Assembly (NCBI GenBank): GCA_021783435.1
Contig: JAJXUC010000046.1
Location: 1 to 24,369, forward strand
DNA: 24,369 nt
Source of the DNA: Pseudomonadota bacterium
GTDB taxonomy: Bacteria > Pseudomonadota > Gammaproteobacteria > Burkholderiales > Burkholderiaceae
Reading direction: 5' to 3'
Made by a program: the position numbers and the translations under genes. This document shows positions 9,775 through 16,728 of the stretch, piece by piece. Position 1 is the first letter of the stretch; each line of letters begins with the position of its first letter. Below the pieces are notes generated by a model that did no database searches, was not told the DNA's origin, and worked only from the letters and a program-made list of their open reading frames with translations.

Positions 9775-10280
9775 GCGTGTCGAAGGTCGCGAACGGTGAA
9801 CCTCTGAATTGTAGGCGCCGCACTCAGCCCCGCCGCGGGCGGATCGAGCCGCCGCCGCAGTTGGGCAGATGCCCGATCTTGAGGCCCAGGGCGGCGAGGG
9901 TTTTTCCCATGAGCACAAACCCCGTGGCGATCGAAATGCTTCGACACAGCCGATACATGCGCGCAACAACTACTCCACCAAGTATTGACTAGATTGCATT
10001 GCAGCCATGACTCGCTCTCCTCGTTGCCATGGTCAGGTGCGGCGACTAGCCCAGCAGCGCGTTGCCGTGCCGCCCCGAATCAAGCCGCGCCCGACAAGGA
10101 CCAGGAGACATGCCCGAAGAACAACGGGACCAGCCGAGCGCCACGAAGCATTTCAAGCGGCGACTTCCACAAAGCGCCGCGCGGAAGAGGAGTCGGCCTG
10201 GAACCCTGCACACGGGCCGACACACGCATGCGTGATCCTGGATGCAGTCAGAGCGTTTTGAACCGAGGAGGAGATGACAA
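9775..10280. other. 506-nt divergent intergenic region with no convincing gene
   Basis: The region separates purC (minus) from the rhodanese gene (plus) and must hold both promoters. Two short frames stand out. One is a 44-codon frame on the minus strand at 9824-9958 ([20 protein letters not shown]...), which includes a [20 protein letters not shown] stretch. The other is a 41-codon Arg/Lys-rich frame on the plus strand at 10110-10235 (MPEEQRDQPSATKHFKRRLP...) with AGGAG close to its ATG. I recognise neither. They could be small proteins, decayed gene ends or chance. Long uninterrupted frames in GC-rich DNA are common here. Confidence 0.5.
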
Positions 10281-11261
10281 ATGAAACTCAAACACTGGAT
10301 AGGTGCGGGCGTGCTGGGCTTGGGGCTTGCCGCCGCGCAGGGCGCAATGGCCATGGACGTGCCTGGCCCGCTGGTCACGCCGCAATGGCTGCACGCCCAC
10401 CTGAAGGACGTGACGGTGGTCGATATCCGCGGCGGCGCAAGCATGAAGCTCTTCACCGCGCAGCCGCAGTTCGGCAAGGACCATCGGCTGGAACGCACCG
10501 GAGGCCACATTGCCGGCGCCGTCCTGGTGAACTTCAACGACATCCGTGAAGCGCGCACGGTCGACGGCGTGAAGCTCAAGGCCATGATGCCCACCGCGGG
10601 GGACTTCACCAAGGTGATGGACAACGCCGGGCTCGACACCGGCAAGCCCATCGTCATCGTGCCCACCGGCAACGCCGTCTTCGCGATGGACCGCGGCACG
10701 CGCCTGTACTTCCAGTTGCGCTATTTCGGCGTGCCGCACGACCAGATCGCCATCCTCAACGGCGGCACCAATGCATGGATCAATGCGGGCTATCCGGTGA
10801 GCAGCAGTCCCGCCCCCAAAGCTGCGGGCGACTGGAAGGCCAGCGGTGAAGACAAGGCCATCCTGGCCTCCATGCAGGACGTCAAGGACGGACTGCGCAG
10901 TGGATCCGAGCAGTTCATCGATGCCCGGCCGACCGCACAATTCCTCGGGATCGCCAAGAAGCCGATCAACAAGACAGCCGGCCATCTGGCGGGTGCGAAG
11001 TCGTTCCCCATCGACGCCATCGTCAAGGATGACCACGGTGCGGCGATGTTCATGAGCGCGGCCGACTACAGGAAGATCTTCCACGACTTCAACATCAGCC
11101 CCAACACGCCGACCACCACCTACTGCAACACCGGCCACCTGGCTTCGGGCGCCTGGTTCGTGGTGCACGAGATCATGGGCAACAAGGACTCCAAGCTCTA
11201 TGCCGGATCGATGAACGAGTGGACCAATCTGGGCAATCCGACGGTCGGTCTGCCGGGCTGA
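10281..11261 (+). CDS. Secreted rhodanese-type sulfurtransferase (two rhodanese domains)
   Basis: The 326-residue product has a Sec signal peptide (MKLKHWIGAGVLGLGLAAAQ, likely cut after AMA at residue 24), so it should act in the periplasm. It has tandem rhodanese domains. The N-terminal domain contains VVDIRG, GGHIAGAVLVNF and the ILNGGTNAWINAGYPV end motif but has no Cys at its active loop. The C-terminal domain has FIDARPTAQFLG, AGHLAGAKSFP and the loop YCNTGHLASG with Cys282, the only Cys in the protein. The family moves sulfane sulfur from thiosulfate or mercaptopyruvate to a thiol or cyanide acceptor. A strong GAGGAGGAG ribosome site precedes the ATG. The gene stands alone, with a terminator 38 nt downstream, so it is monocistronic. 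Confidence 0.88.
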   Translation: MKLKHWIGAGVLGLGLAAAQGAMAMDVPGPLVTPQWLHAHLKDVTVVDIRGGASMKLFTAQPQFGKDHRLERTGGHIAGAVLVNFNDIREARTVDGVKLKAMMPTAGDFTKVMDNAGLDTGKPIVIVPTGNAVFAMDRGTRLYFQLRYFGVPHDQIAILNGGTNAWINAGYPVSSSPAPKAAGDWKASGEDKAILASMQDVKDGLRSGSEQFIDARPTAQFLGIAKKPINKTAGHLAGAKSFPIDAIVKDDHGAAMFMSAADYRKIFHDFNISPNTPTTTYCNTGHLASGAWFVVHEIMGNKDSKLYAGSMNEWTNLGNPTVGLPG

Positions 11262-11298
11262 AACGGCGGCCACACAAGTTTCCGAGTGACTGACCTTA

Positions 11299-11322
11299 CC
11301 CCCGCCCTGCGCGGGGGTTTTT
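11299..11322 (+). terminator. Intrinsic terminator of the rhodanese gene
   Basis: A perfect 7-bp stem, CCCCCGC (11299-11305) with GCGGGGG (11311-11317), loop CCTGC, is followed by five T. It lies 38 nt after the rhodanese stop. Confidence 0.9.
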
Positions 11323-11384
11323 GCATGGCGCCGTCATGCCACAAGCGCGGCAACGCGCCAGACCGCGTTTGCGTGGCGGGCCGA

Positions 11385-11606
11385 TCAAGACGCGATGCGA
11401 TCCACCAGCAAGATCAGCGCCACGACGATCAGCATCGCGACGACGACTCCGGCCACCACCACATGCGCAAGCTTCAGGGTGGCGAAGTCTTTCTCGCGGT
11501 CCTGTCTGCGGCGCAGCCCCACCATCGCCGTGGCCACAGCGCCCAGCGCGCGCAAGGTGCCACGCAGGAACGACGTTTGCGACGCGGACTCCATGCCCTG
11601 GCTCAC
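11385..11606 (-). CDS. DUF2970 small membrane protein
   Basis: This 73-residue protein fits the DUF2970 family: a short polar N-terminus, an amphipathic segment (FLRGTLRALGAVATAMVGLR), a charged RRRQDREKDFATLKLAHV linker and one C-terminal transmembrane helix (VVVAGVVVAMLIVVALILLV). The function is unknown. The GTG at 11604-11606 overlaps the aroG stop as GTGA, which suggests translational coupling. The ATG at 11592-11594, four codons on, is an alternative. Neither start has a well-spaced Shine-Dalgarno sequence, so coupling to aroG is the more likely route of initiation. Confidence 0.78.
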   Translation of the reverse strand: MSQGMESASQTSFLRGTLRALGAVATAMVGLRRRQDREKDFATLKLAHVVVAGVVVAMLIVVALILLVDRIAS

Positions 11607-12796
11607 TTGCGCTTGCGCCGCGCCTTGACACCGGCCGCCAGCACATCGATCAGCTCAACCGACGCACCCCAGGGCAGGCAGCCGTCGGTGATGCTCTGGC
11701 CGTAGGTCAGGCAGGCCGGATCGTCCTTGCCGGGGGTGAATTTCTGCGCCCCGGCGACGAGATGGCTCTCGGCCATGACGCCGAAAATGCAGCGTTCCCC
11801 GGCGGCGAGCTGTCCCGCGATATTGCGCGCCACGTCGAGCTGCCTCTCCGGCTGCTTCTCGCTGTTGGCGTGCGAGCAGTCGATCATCAGCCGGCACTCC
11901 AGCTTGGCCGCTTCCAGCGCCTCGCAGGCGGCACGCACATGTTCGGCGTCGTAGTTGGGCGTCTTGCCCCCGCGCAGGATCACATGGGTGTCCTTGTTGC
12001 CGCGCGTCTGCACGATGGCGACCTGCCCGCTCTTGTGCACCGAGAGGAAGGAATGCGGGCGCCGCGCGGCCTGGATCGCGTCGATCGCGATGCGCAGATT
12101 GCCGTCGGTGCCGTTCTTGAAGCCGATGGGCGCCGACAACCCCGAGGCCAGTTCCCGATGCACCTGGCTCTCCGTGGTGCGCGCGCCGATCGCACCCCAG
12201 GAGATGAGGTCGCCGATGTATTGCGGCGAAATCACGTCGAGGAACTCGCTGCCCGCCGGCAGGCCCAAGCGGTTGATGTCGATGAGCAACTCGCGCGCCA
12301 TGCGCAGCCCCTCGTCGATGCGATAACTCTGGTCGAGATAGGGATCGTTGATCAACCCCTTCCAGCCCACCGTGGTGCGCGGCTTCTCGAAATACACGCG
12401 CATGATGATCTCGAGTTCCCCCGCGTGCTTCCTGCGCTGCTCGACCAGGCGCTGGGCGTATTCGCGCGCGGCCTTGGGGTCGTGGATGGAACAGGGGCCG
12501 ATGATCAGCAGCAACCTGTCGTCCTCGCCTTGCACGATACGGTGCACCGCCTTGCGCGCATCCTGGATGCAGCGCTCCACCGGCGTCCCGGCGATGGGGA
12601 AAAACCGGATGAGATGTTCGGGTGGCGGCAGTGGCATGACGTCCTTGATGCGCTCATCGTCGGTGGCCGACGTCTTCTCGGGCGGGGCGGCGCGCCATTC
12701 GGACATCGAGGCGGACGGCTTCGGGGGCATGACGGGCTCTCCTGGCTTGGTGAATTGCTGAGGTGTCGAAATCGGGGTTGCAGTGTCGTCGAACAT
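11603..12796 (-). CDS. aroG: 3-deoxy-7-phosphoheptulonate (DAHP) synthase, class I
   Basis: DAHP synthase condenses phosphoenolpyruvate and erythrose-4-phosphate, the first step of the shikimate pathway to Phe, Tyr and Trp. Class I AroF/G/H motifs are IGPCSIHDPKAA, MRVYFEKPRTTVGWKGLIND, the PQYIGDLISWGAIGARTTES core, HRELASGLSAPIGFKNGTDG, RGGKTPNYDAEHV and MIDCSHANSEKQP. The 397-residue start at 12796 has AAGGAAG 6 nt upstream and lies just after the leader terminator. A second ATG at 12730 also has a strong AGGAGAG site, and the first about 50 residues are Pro/Ser-rich and unconserved, so the start is uncertain. Expression is probably controlled by the upstream aromatic-rich leader peptide and attenuator. 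Confidence 0.93.
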   Translation of the reverse strand: MFDDTATPISTPQQFTKPGEPVMPPKPSASMSEWRAAPPEKTSATDDERIKDVMPLPPPEHLIRFFPIAGTPVERCIQDARKAVHRIVQGEDDRLLLIIGPCSIHDPKAAREYAQRLVEQRRKHAGELEIIMRVYFEKPRTTVGWKGLINDPYLDQSYRIDEGLRMARELLIDINRLGLPAGSEFLDVISPQYIGDLISWGAIGARTTESQVHRELASGLSAPIGFKNGTDGNLRIAIDAIQAARRPHSFLSVHKSGQVAIVQTRGNKDTHVILRGGKTPNYDAEHVRAACEALEAAKLECRLMIDCSHANSEKQPERQLDVARNIAGQLAAGERCIFGVMAESHLVAGAQKFTPGKDDPACLTYGQSITDGCLPWGASVELIDVLAAGVKARRKRK

Positions 12797-12821
12797 GTTG
12801 GGCTTCCTTGCCGGCCCGGCC

Positions 12822-12855
12822 AAAAAAAACCGCCGGGCTGGGCCGGCGGTTTTTT
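12822..12855 (-). terminator. Attenuator terminator hairpin in the aroG leader
   Basis: On the minus strand AAAAAACCGCCGG (12855-12843) pairs perfectly with CCGGCGGTTTTTT (12836-12824), loop CCCAGC, followed by two more T. The structure lies between the leader peptide stop (12871) and the aroG start (12796), where a terminator only makes sense as an attenuator. Its 5' arm CCGCCGG (12849-12843) is also fully complementary to CCGGCGG at 12902-12896 in leader codons 16-18, giving a competing antiterminator. That segment in turn can be sequestered by CCGC at 12907-12904 (codons 14-15) pairing with GCGG at 12899-12896. Confidence 0.85.
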
Positions 12856-12870
12856 AGGGATTCGTCTCAA

Positions 12871-12948
12871 TCAGGCTGCAAGCTGCCCTCTCCCTCCGCC
12901 GGTGCGGTACGAGAACCAAAAATAAAAGCTAAAACCGGTATGGAACAT
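12871..12948 (-). CDS. Aromatic-rich leader peptide of aroG
   Basis: This 25-codon frame starts MFHTG and contains the run FSFYFWFSY at residues 6-14, followed by a Gly/Arg-rich tail ending QLAA and a TGA. Eight of 25 residues are Phe, Tyr or Trp, the three end products of the pathway that AroG opens. The frame is followed by a terminator hairpin and then aroG, which is the classical layout of ribosome-mediated attenuation, as in the pheA and trp leaders. No clear Shine-Dalgarno sequence precedes the ATG, which is a weak point. A -10/-35 pair lies just upstream. Confidence 0.82.
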   Translation of the reverse strand: MFHTGFSFYFWFSYRTGGGRGQLAA

Positions 12949-12974
12949 GGCAGATTGGCGGGAGATCTGTGCTC

Positions 12975-13004
12975 AGTGTAGCCGCAAATATTCGCAAACG
13001 ACAA
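12975..13004 (-). promoter_or_regulatory. Predicted promoter of the aroG leader transcript
   Basis: On the minus strand TTGTCG (13004-12999) and TACACT (12980-12975) are separated by 18 nt, each matching four of six sigma-70 consensus bases. The transcript would start near 12968, about 20 nt before the leader peptide ATG. Confidence 0.45.
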
Positions 13005-13127
13005 GCGCCAAAGCCGTTTGCCCGTGCCTCAGGGGCGCCTGCTGCGGCTGAGAACACGACTGATGCGTACCCGCCGCCCGCAATGCCCATGGACCCGCTT
13101 ACCATGGAATTTTGCCCGCGCCCCGCC

Positions 13128-13949
13128 ATGGACAACCTGAAAAACCTCCAGCAACTCGGCTTCGAACCGGATTCGGCTCCACGCCTGGACAAACGCAACA
13201 CAGCCATCAGCCCTCCCGAATACCACGACAAGAACGGGGTGGAAACCGAACTGGCCACGCTGAGCCAACGCATTGGCACCATGCAGGACCGCATGTTCAC
13301 CCGCAAGGAACTGGCCTTGCTCGTGGTCCTGCAGGGCATGGATTCCGCCGGCAAGGACAGCACCACCCAGGCCGTGTTCACCGGCGTCAACCCCTTGGGC
13401 ATCCGCGCCGCCTCGTTCAGCTTTCCCACGCCGACCGAGCAGCGGCACGACTTTCTCTGGCGGGTGCATGCACAAGTTCCGCCCAAGGGCTGCATCGGCG
13501 TGTTCAACCGCAGCCATTACGAGGATCCGGTCATCAACCGGGTGCACGGCGCCATCAACAAAACCGAGTTCGAGGCCAGGTTGGTGCAGATTGCCGAGTT
13601 CGAACGCATGCTGGTGGGGAACGGAACGACCCTCGTCAAATGCTTCCTGCACCTCGGCAAGGATGAGCAACGCGAGCGTCTGCAGGAACGGATCGACAAC
13701 CCGAAGAAGCACTGGAAGTTCGACCCCACCGACCTGAGCGAGCGTAAGCTCTGGGAGGACTACCACGCCGCTTACGAGAGCGCGCTGCGGCTGACCAATA
13801 CCAAGCATGCCCCCTGGTACGTGGTGCCGGCCGACCACAAGCCCATTCGCAATCTTCTGGTGGCGCGGCTGGTGCTGCAAGCGCTGGAAACCATGCCGAT
13901 CCGCGACCCCGAGCCGAAGCCCGATCTCAAGGAACTGAGGGTGGTGTGA
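13128..13949 (+). CDS. Polyphosphate kinase 2 family protein
   Basis: PPK2 enzymes transfer phosphate between polyphosphate and nucleotides in the cytoplasm. The 273-residue form shows Walker A GMDSAGKDS (70-78), VFTGVNPLGIRAASFSFPTP, HDFLWRVHAQVPPKG, the Walker B block IGVFNRSHYED (123-133), the lid segment NPKKHWKF and ESALRLTNTKHAPWYVVPAD. The LWRVH and FNRSHYED wording resembles class III PPK2, which can phosphorylate AMP and ADP, but class cannot be proved by eye. The start is uncertain. ATGs at 13083, 13089, 13104 and 13128 all lack a good ribosome site. A GTG at 12969 has GGAG 4 nt ahead but would add 53 unconserved residues and overlap the aroG promoter. Confidence 0.85.
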   Translation: MDNLKNLQQLGFEPDSAPRLDKRNTAISPPEYHDKNGVETELATLSQRIGTMQDRMFTRKELALLVVLQGMDSAGKDSTTQAVFTGVNPLGIRAASFSFPTPTEQRHDFLWRVHAQVPPKGCIGVFNRSHYEDPVINRVHGAINKTEFEARLVQIAEFERMLVGNGTTLVKCFLHLGKDEQRERLQERIDNPKKHWKFDPTDLSERKLWEDYHAAYESALRLTNTKHAPWYVVPADHKPIRNLLVARLVLQALETMPIRDPEPKPDLKELRVV

Positions 13950-13950
13950 T

Positions 13951-13978
13951 GCGCTGCGCGGGCCCGCTCACGCAGCGC
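13951..13978. repeat. Hairpin between the convergent ppk2 and cytochrome b561 genes
   Basis: GCGCTGCG (13951-13958) and CGCAGCGC (13971-13978) form a perfect 8-bp stem with a 12-nt loop. It starts two bases after the ppk2 stop and ends 13 nt from the cytochrome stop. It has no T tract, so it is at best a weak or factor-assisted bidirectional terminator. Confidence 0.45.
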
Positions 13979-13991
13979 CTGTGCTCGCCGC

Positions 13992-14555
13992 TCAGCGCTT
14001 CCAGGACACCAGGATGCGCCGCATCGTGCCGTCGCGCAGGATGACCTCGTGATAAGCCGTGGCCAGCACGTGCAGGCCGATCAGCACCAGCAGTCCGATC
14101 GCCACGGCCTGATGCACATCGCCCAGTTCGTGCCCGAAGGCCGAGCCCGTCGGCGAGAGCGCGGGCAACGGAATGAAGCCCAGCAGCTTCACGTCCCAGC
14201 CGCGCGAGGAAGCGTTGGCCCAGCCCAGCAGCGGCAGGACGATGAAGCCGAGATAGAGCAGCCCATGGGTGAGTTTGGCCGCGACGGCCTGCCACGCCGG
14301 CATCGGCAACTCGCGCGGGGCCAGGCGTGAAAAACGCCACAGCATGCGTAGCAGCATCGCGGCGAGAATGAGGATGCCGAAGAAGATGTGCCAGGCGATC
14401 AGGCCTTTGGGCAAGGTGTCGCGGCGCACGTCGGGCATGGCCCAGGCAATCGGAAATTCGACCAGCAGCAGGATGAAAATGGCCCAATGGAAAAAGCGTG
14501 TGGGCGCGCCGTAGGGCGGTTGTGGCGTGTTCATGGCCTGTGGTTCGGTCGTCAT
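13992..14555 (-). CDS. Cytochrome b561 family membrane protein
   Basis: This 187-residue protein has four hydrophobic segments (about 23-40, 50-70, 90-112 and 145-168). His residues are placed for two b-type hemes: FFHWAIF (His23), AWHIFFG (His56), VHQAV (His148) and LHVLATAYH (His162). That is the bacterial CybB-type cytochrome b561, an inner-membrane di-heme protein that oxidises or reduces quinol or superoxide. The start could instead be the ATG at 14534 (MNTPQPPYGAPTRFFHW), which removes seven residues; neither has a strong ribosome site. It follows tldD in the same direction after 107 nt that contain a hairpin, and converges with ppk2. Confidence 0.87.
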   Translation of the reverse strand: MTTEPQAMNTPQPPYGAPTRFFHWAIFILLLVEFPIAWAMPDVRRDTLPKGLIAWHIFFGILILAAMLLRMLWRFSRLAPRELPMPAWQAVAAKLTHGLLYLGFIVLPLLGWANASSRGWDVKLLGFIPLPALSPTGSAFGHELGDVHQAVAIGLLVLIGLHVLATAYHEVILRDGTMRRILVSWKR

Positions 14556-14583
14556 GGGTGAAGTTGGCTGGCTGCGCTCATGA

Positions 14584-14616
14584 GCCTAAGCGCACGACCT
14601 TAGCGACGGCTTAGGC
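14584..14616. repeat. Inverted repeat between tldD and the cytochrome b561 gene
   Basis: GCCTAAGC (14584-14591) and GCTTAGGC (14609-14616) are perfect 8-bp arms with a 17-nt loop. An inner CCTTAG offers an alternative pairing for the left arm. It lies between the tldD stop and the cytochrome start without a T run. It may act as an RNA end or processing site. Confidence 0.4.
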
Positions 14617-14662
14617 GCCATACGCGCAGGCAACCACCAGGATCTACGCCGATGCCGGCGCT

Positions 14663-16123
14663 TCAACCCGTGCCGCCGACGGTCATCTTGTCGATGCGCA
14701 GCGTCGGCTGGCCGACGCCCACGGGCACGCTCTGGCCTTCCTTGCCGCAGGTGCCCACGCCGGGGTCGAGCTGCAGGTCGCGCCCGATCATGCTCACGTG
14801 CGTCAGGGCGTCCGGCCCGTTGCCGATGATGGTGGCGCCCTTCACCGGATATTGCAGCTTGCCGTGTTCCACCCACCAGGCCTCGCTGGCGGAGAACACG
14901 AACTTGCCGCTGGTGATGTCGACCTGGCCGCCGCCGAAGTTCACCGCATAAAGGCCGCGGTCGAGACTGGTAACGATCTCCTCCGGGTCCTTGTCACCCG
15001 CCAGCATATAGGTGTTGGTCATGCGCGGCATGGGCACATGCGCATAGCTTTCGCGCCGCGCGTTGCCGGTGGGCGCGCGCTTCATCAGGCGCGCGTTGAG
15101 GGTGTCTTGCATGTAGTCGACCAGGATGCCGTCTTCGATCAGCACGGTGCGCTGCGTGGCGTTGCCCTCGTCGTCCACATTCAAGGAACCGCGCCGACGC
15201 TCGATGGTGCCGTCGTCCAGCACGGTGACGCCCTTGGACGCCACGCGCTGGCCGAGGCGGCCGGCGAAGGCGCTGGAGCCTTTGCGATTGAAGTCGCCCT
15301 CCAAACCGTGGCCGATGGCCTCGTGCAGCAAAATGCCGGGCCAGCCGGAGCCCAGCACCACGCTCATTTCGCCGGCCGGGGCCGGGCGTGATTCGAGGTT
15401 GAGCAGCGCTTGGCGCACGGCCTCGTTCACATGATGCTCGACGGTTTCGGCGTCGAATTCGTTCAGCGGGTAGCGCCCACCACCGCCCGAGGCTCCGGTC
15501 TCGCGCCGGCCGTTCTGCTCGGCAATCACCGAAACGTTGAAGCGCACCAGCGGGCGCACGTCGGCGGCGAGCACGCCGTCCGAGCGCATCACCATCACCA
15601 CGTCGTATTCCCCGGACAGGCTGGCCATGACCTGCGCCACGCGCGGGTCCTTGGCGCGCGCCAGCGCATCCGCGCGCTTCAAGAGGTCGACCTTGGCGGT
15701 GGAATCCAGCGCCGCCAGCGGGTCCATGGCGTCATACAGCGCGCGCCCGGCGGCCGTGCTTGCCCCGCCCAGCTTGACGCGCCCGCGCCCCTGGCGGGCG
15801 ATGCCGCGCACGGTCCCCGCCGCTTCCATCAGCCGCGCCTCGGAGATGTCGTCCGAGTACGCGAAAGCGGTCTTGTCGCCCTGCACGGCGCGTATGCCGA
15901 ACCCCTGCTCGATGCCGAACGAGCCCGACTTGACCAGCCCCTCCTCCAGGCTCCAGCCCTCGGAGCGGGTGTACTGCATGTAAATGTCGGCATAGTCGAG
16001 CTTGTGCTCGAAAGCCCGCGCCAGCGTGCGCTGCAAGGTGGATTCGTCAATGCCATACGGCGCCAGCAACAAGCGGCGTGCTTCATCCAGGCGCAACAGC
16101 GTGTGATCGGTCAGGGTGTTCAT
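14663..16123 (-). CDS. tldD: Metalloprotease TldD
   Basis: TldD pairs with TldE/PmbA to form a zinc protease that threads and degrades unfolded peptides; in enterobacteria it matures microcin B17 and affects CcdA stability. The 486-residue length is normal. The zinc motif HEAIGHGLEGD (267-277, the HExxxH form) is intact. Other conserved blocks are YADIYMQYTRSEGWSLEEG, GFGIRAVQGDKTAFAYSDDI, SVVLGSGWPGILLHEA, PRMTNTYMLAGDKDPEE, and PGVGTCGKEGQSVPVGVGQP at the C-terminus. The partner tldE is not in this window. It lies 86 nt after moaC in the same direction. Confidence 0.95.
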   Translation of the reverse strand: MNTLTDHTLLRLDEARRLLLAPYGIDESTLQRTLARAFEHKLDYADIYMQYTRSEGWSLEEGLVKSGSFGIEQGFGIRAVQGDKTAFAYSDDISEARLMEAAGTVRGIARQGRGRVKLGGASTAAGRALYDAMDPLAALDSTAKVDLLKRADALARAKDPRVAQVMASLSGEYDVVMVMRSDGVLAADVRPLVRFNVSVIAEQNGRRETGASGGGGRYPLNEFDAETVEHHVNEAVRQALLNLESRPAPAGEMSVVLGSGWPGILLHEAIGHGLEGDFNRKGSSAFAGRLGQRVASKGVTVLDDGTIERRRGSLNVDDEGNATQRTVLIEDGILVDYMQDTLNARLMKRAPTGNARRESYAHVPMPRMTNTYMLAGDKDPEEIVTSLDRGLYAVNFGGGQVDITSGKFVFSASEAWWVEHGKLQYPVKGATIIGNGPDALTHVSMIGRDLQLDPGVGTCGKEGQSVPVGVGQPTLRIDKMTVGGTG

Positions 16124-16175
16124 GGGGCGATTGTAGGAACGGGGCTTGTCCCCTGGGTGGGCATGGGTGCTTGAC

Positions 16176-16214
16176 TATAGGCCGGAGGCCGCCGTCCACC
16201 TGCGAAGGCCTATA
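16176..16214. repeat. Inverted repeat at the moaC 3' end
   Basis: TATAGGCC (16176-16183) and GGCCTATA (16207-16214) are perfect 8-bp arms 23 nt apart; the right arm covers the moaC stop codon. With no T run it is an uncertain terminator. On the minus strand the same left arm contributes TATAGT (16179-16174), a good -10 match for tldD but without a clear -35. Confidence 0.4.
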
Positions 16215-16716
16215 ACGATGACGGATCGGCCTGCCAATGCCCGCTCTTGCCGCCGGCTTTCTCCAGCAAACGGATGTCGGTCATCACCATGCCGCGGTCC
16301 GCAGCCTTGCACATGTCGTAGATGGTGAGCAGGCCGACCTGGACGGCGGTGAGGGCTTCCATTTCCACGCCGGTGCGGCCGCGCGTTTCGGCGCGCGCGG
16401 TGCAGTGCACGCTGCTGTGGTCTTCGTCGATCTTGAATTCCACCGTCACGCGGGTCAAGGCGATGGGGTGGCACAAGGGGATGAGGTCGGCAGTGCGCTT
16501 GGACGCCATGATGGCGGCGATGCGCGCCACGCCGAGCACGTCGCCCTTCTTGGCGCTGCCGGACTGGATCAGCGCCAGCGTGGCGGGTTGCATGCAGATG
16601 GTGCCGGCGGCCACGGCCACGCGCTGGGTTTCGGCTTTGCTGCCCACATCCACCATATGCGCCTGTCCGGCGTGGTCGAAGTGAGTCAGCGGGGATGGTT
16701 CGGTGCTTGAGGACAT
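16210..16716 (-). CDS. moaC: Cyclic pyranopterin monophosphate synthase
   Basis: MoaC converts the MoaA product to cyclic pyranopterin monophosphate in molybdenum cofactor synthesis. The 168-residue length is typical. It shows [18 protein letters not shown] at the N-terminus, [54 protein letters not shown], and the C-terminal KAADRGM block with the active-site Lys and Asp. It starts 12 nt after the pyrF stop, and the ribosome site is weak, so it is probably translated from the tsaB-rimI-udg-pyrF-moaC transcript. No other moa gene is present here. Confidence 0.95.
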   Translation of the reverse strand: MSSSTEPSPLTHFDHAGQAHMVDVGSKAETQRVAVAAGTICMQPATLALIQSGSAKKGDVLGVARIAAIMASKRTADLIPLCHPIALTRVTVEFKIDEDHSSVHCTARAETRGRTGVEMEALTAVQVGLLTIYDMCKAADRGMVMTDIRLLEKAGGKSGHWQADPSSL

Positions 16717-16728
16717 GGGTGGGGGAAT

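Noticed and set aside
10007..10261. 84-codon plus-strand frame upstream of the rhodanese gene
   Set aside because: It has no ribosome site, is Arg-rich with no recognisable motif, and overlaps the other small frame; kept only as part of the intergenic description.
13029..13880. 283-codon minus-strand frame opposite PPK2
   Set aside because: PPK2 on the plus strand has intact Walker motifs and family-wide similarity; the opposite frame has none.
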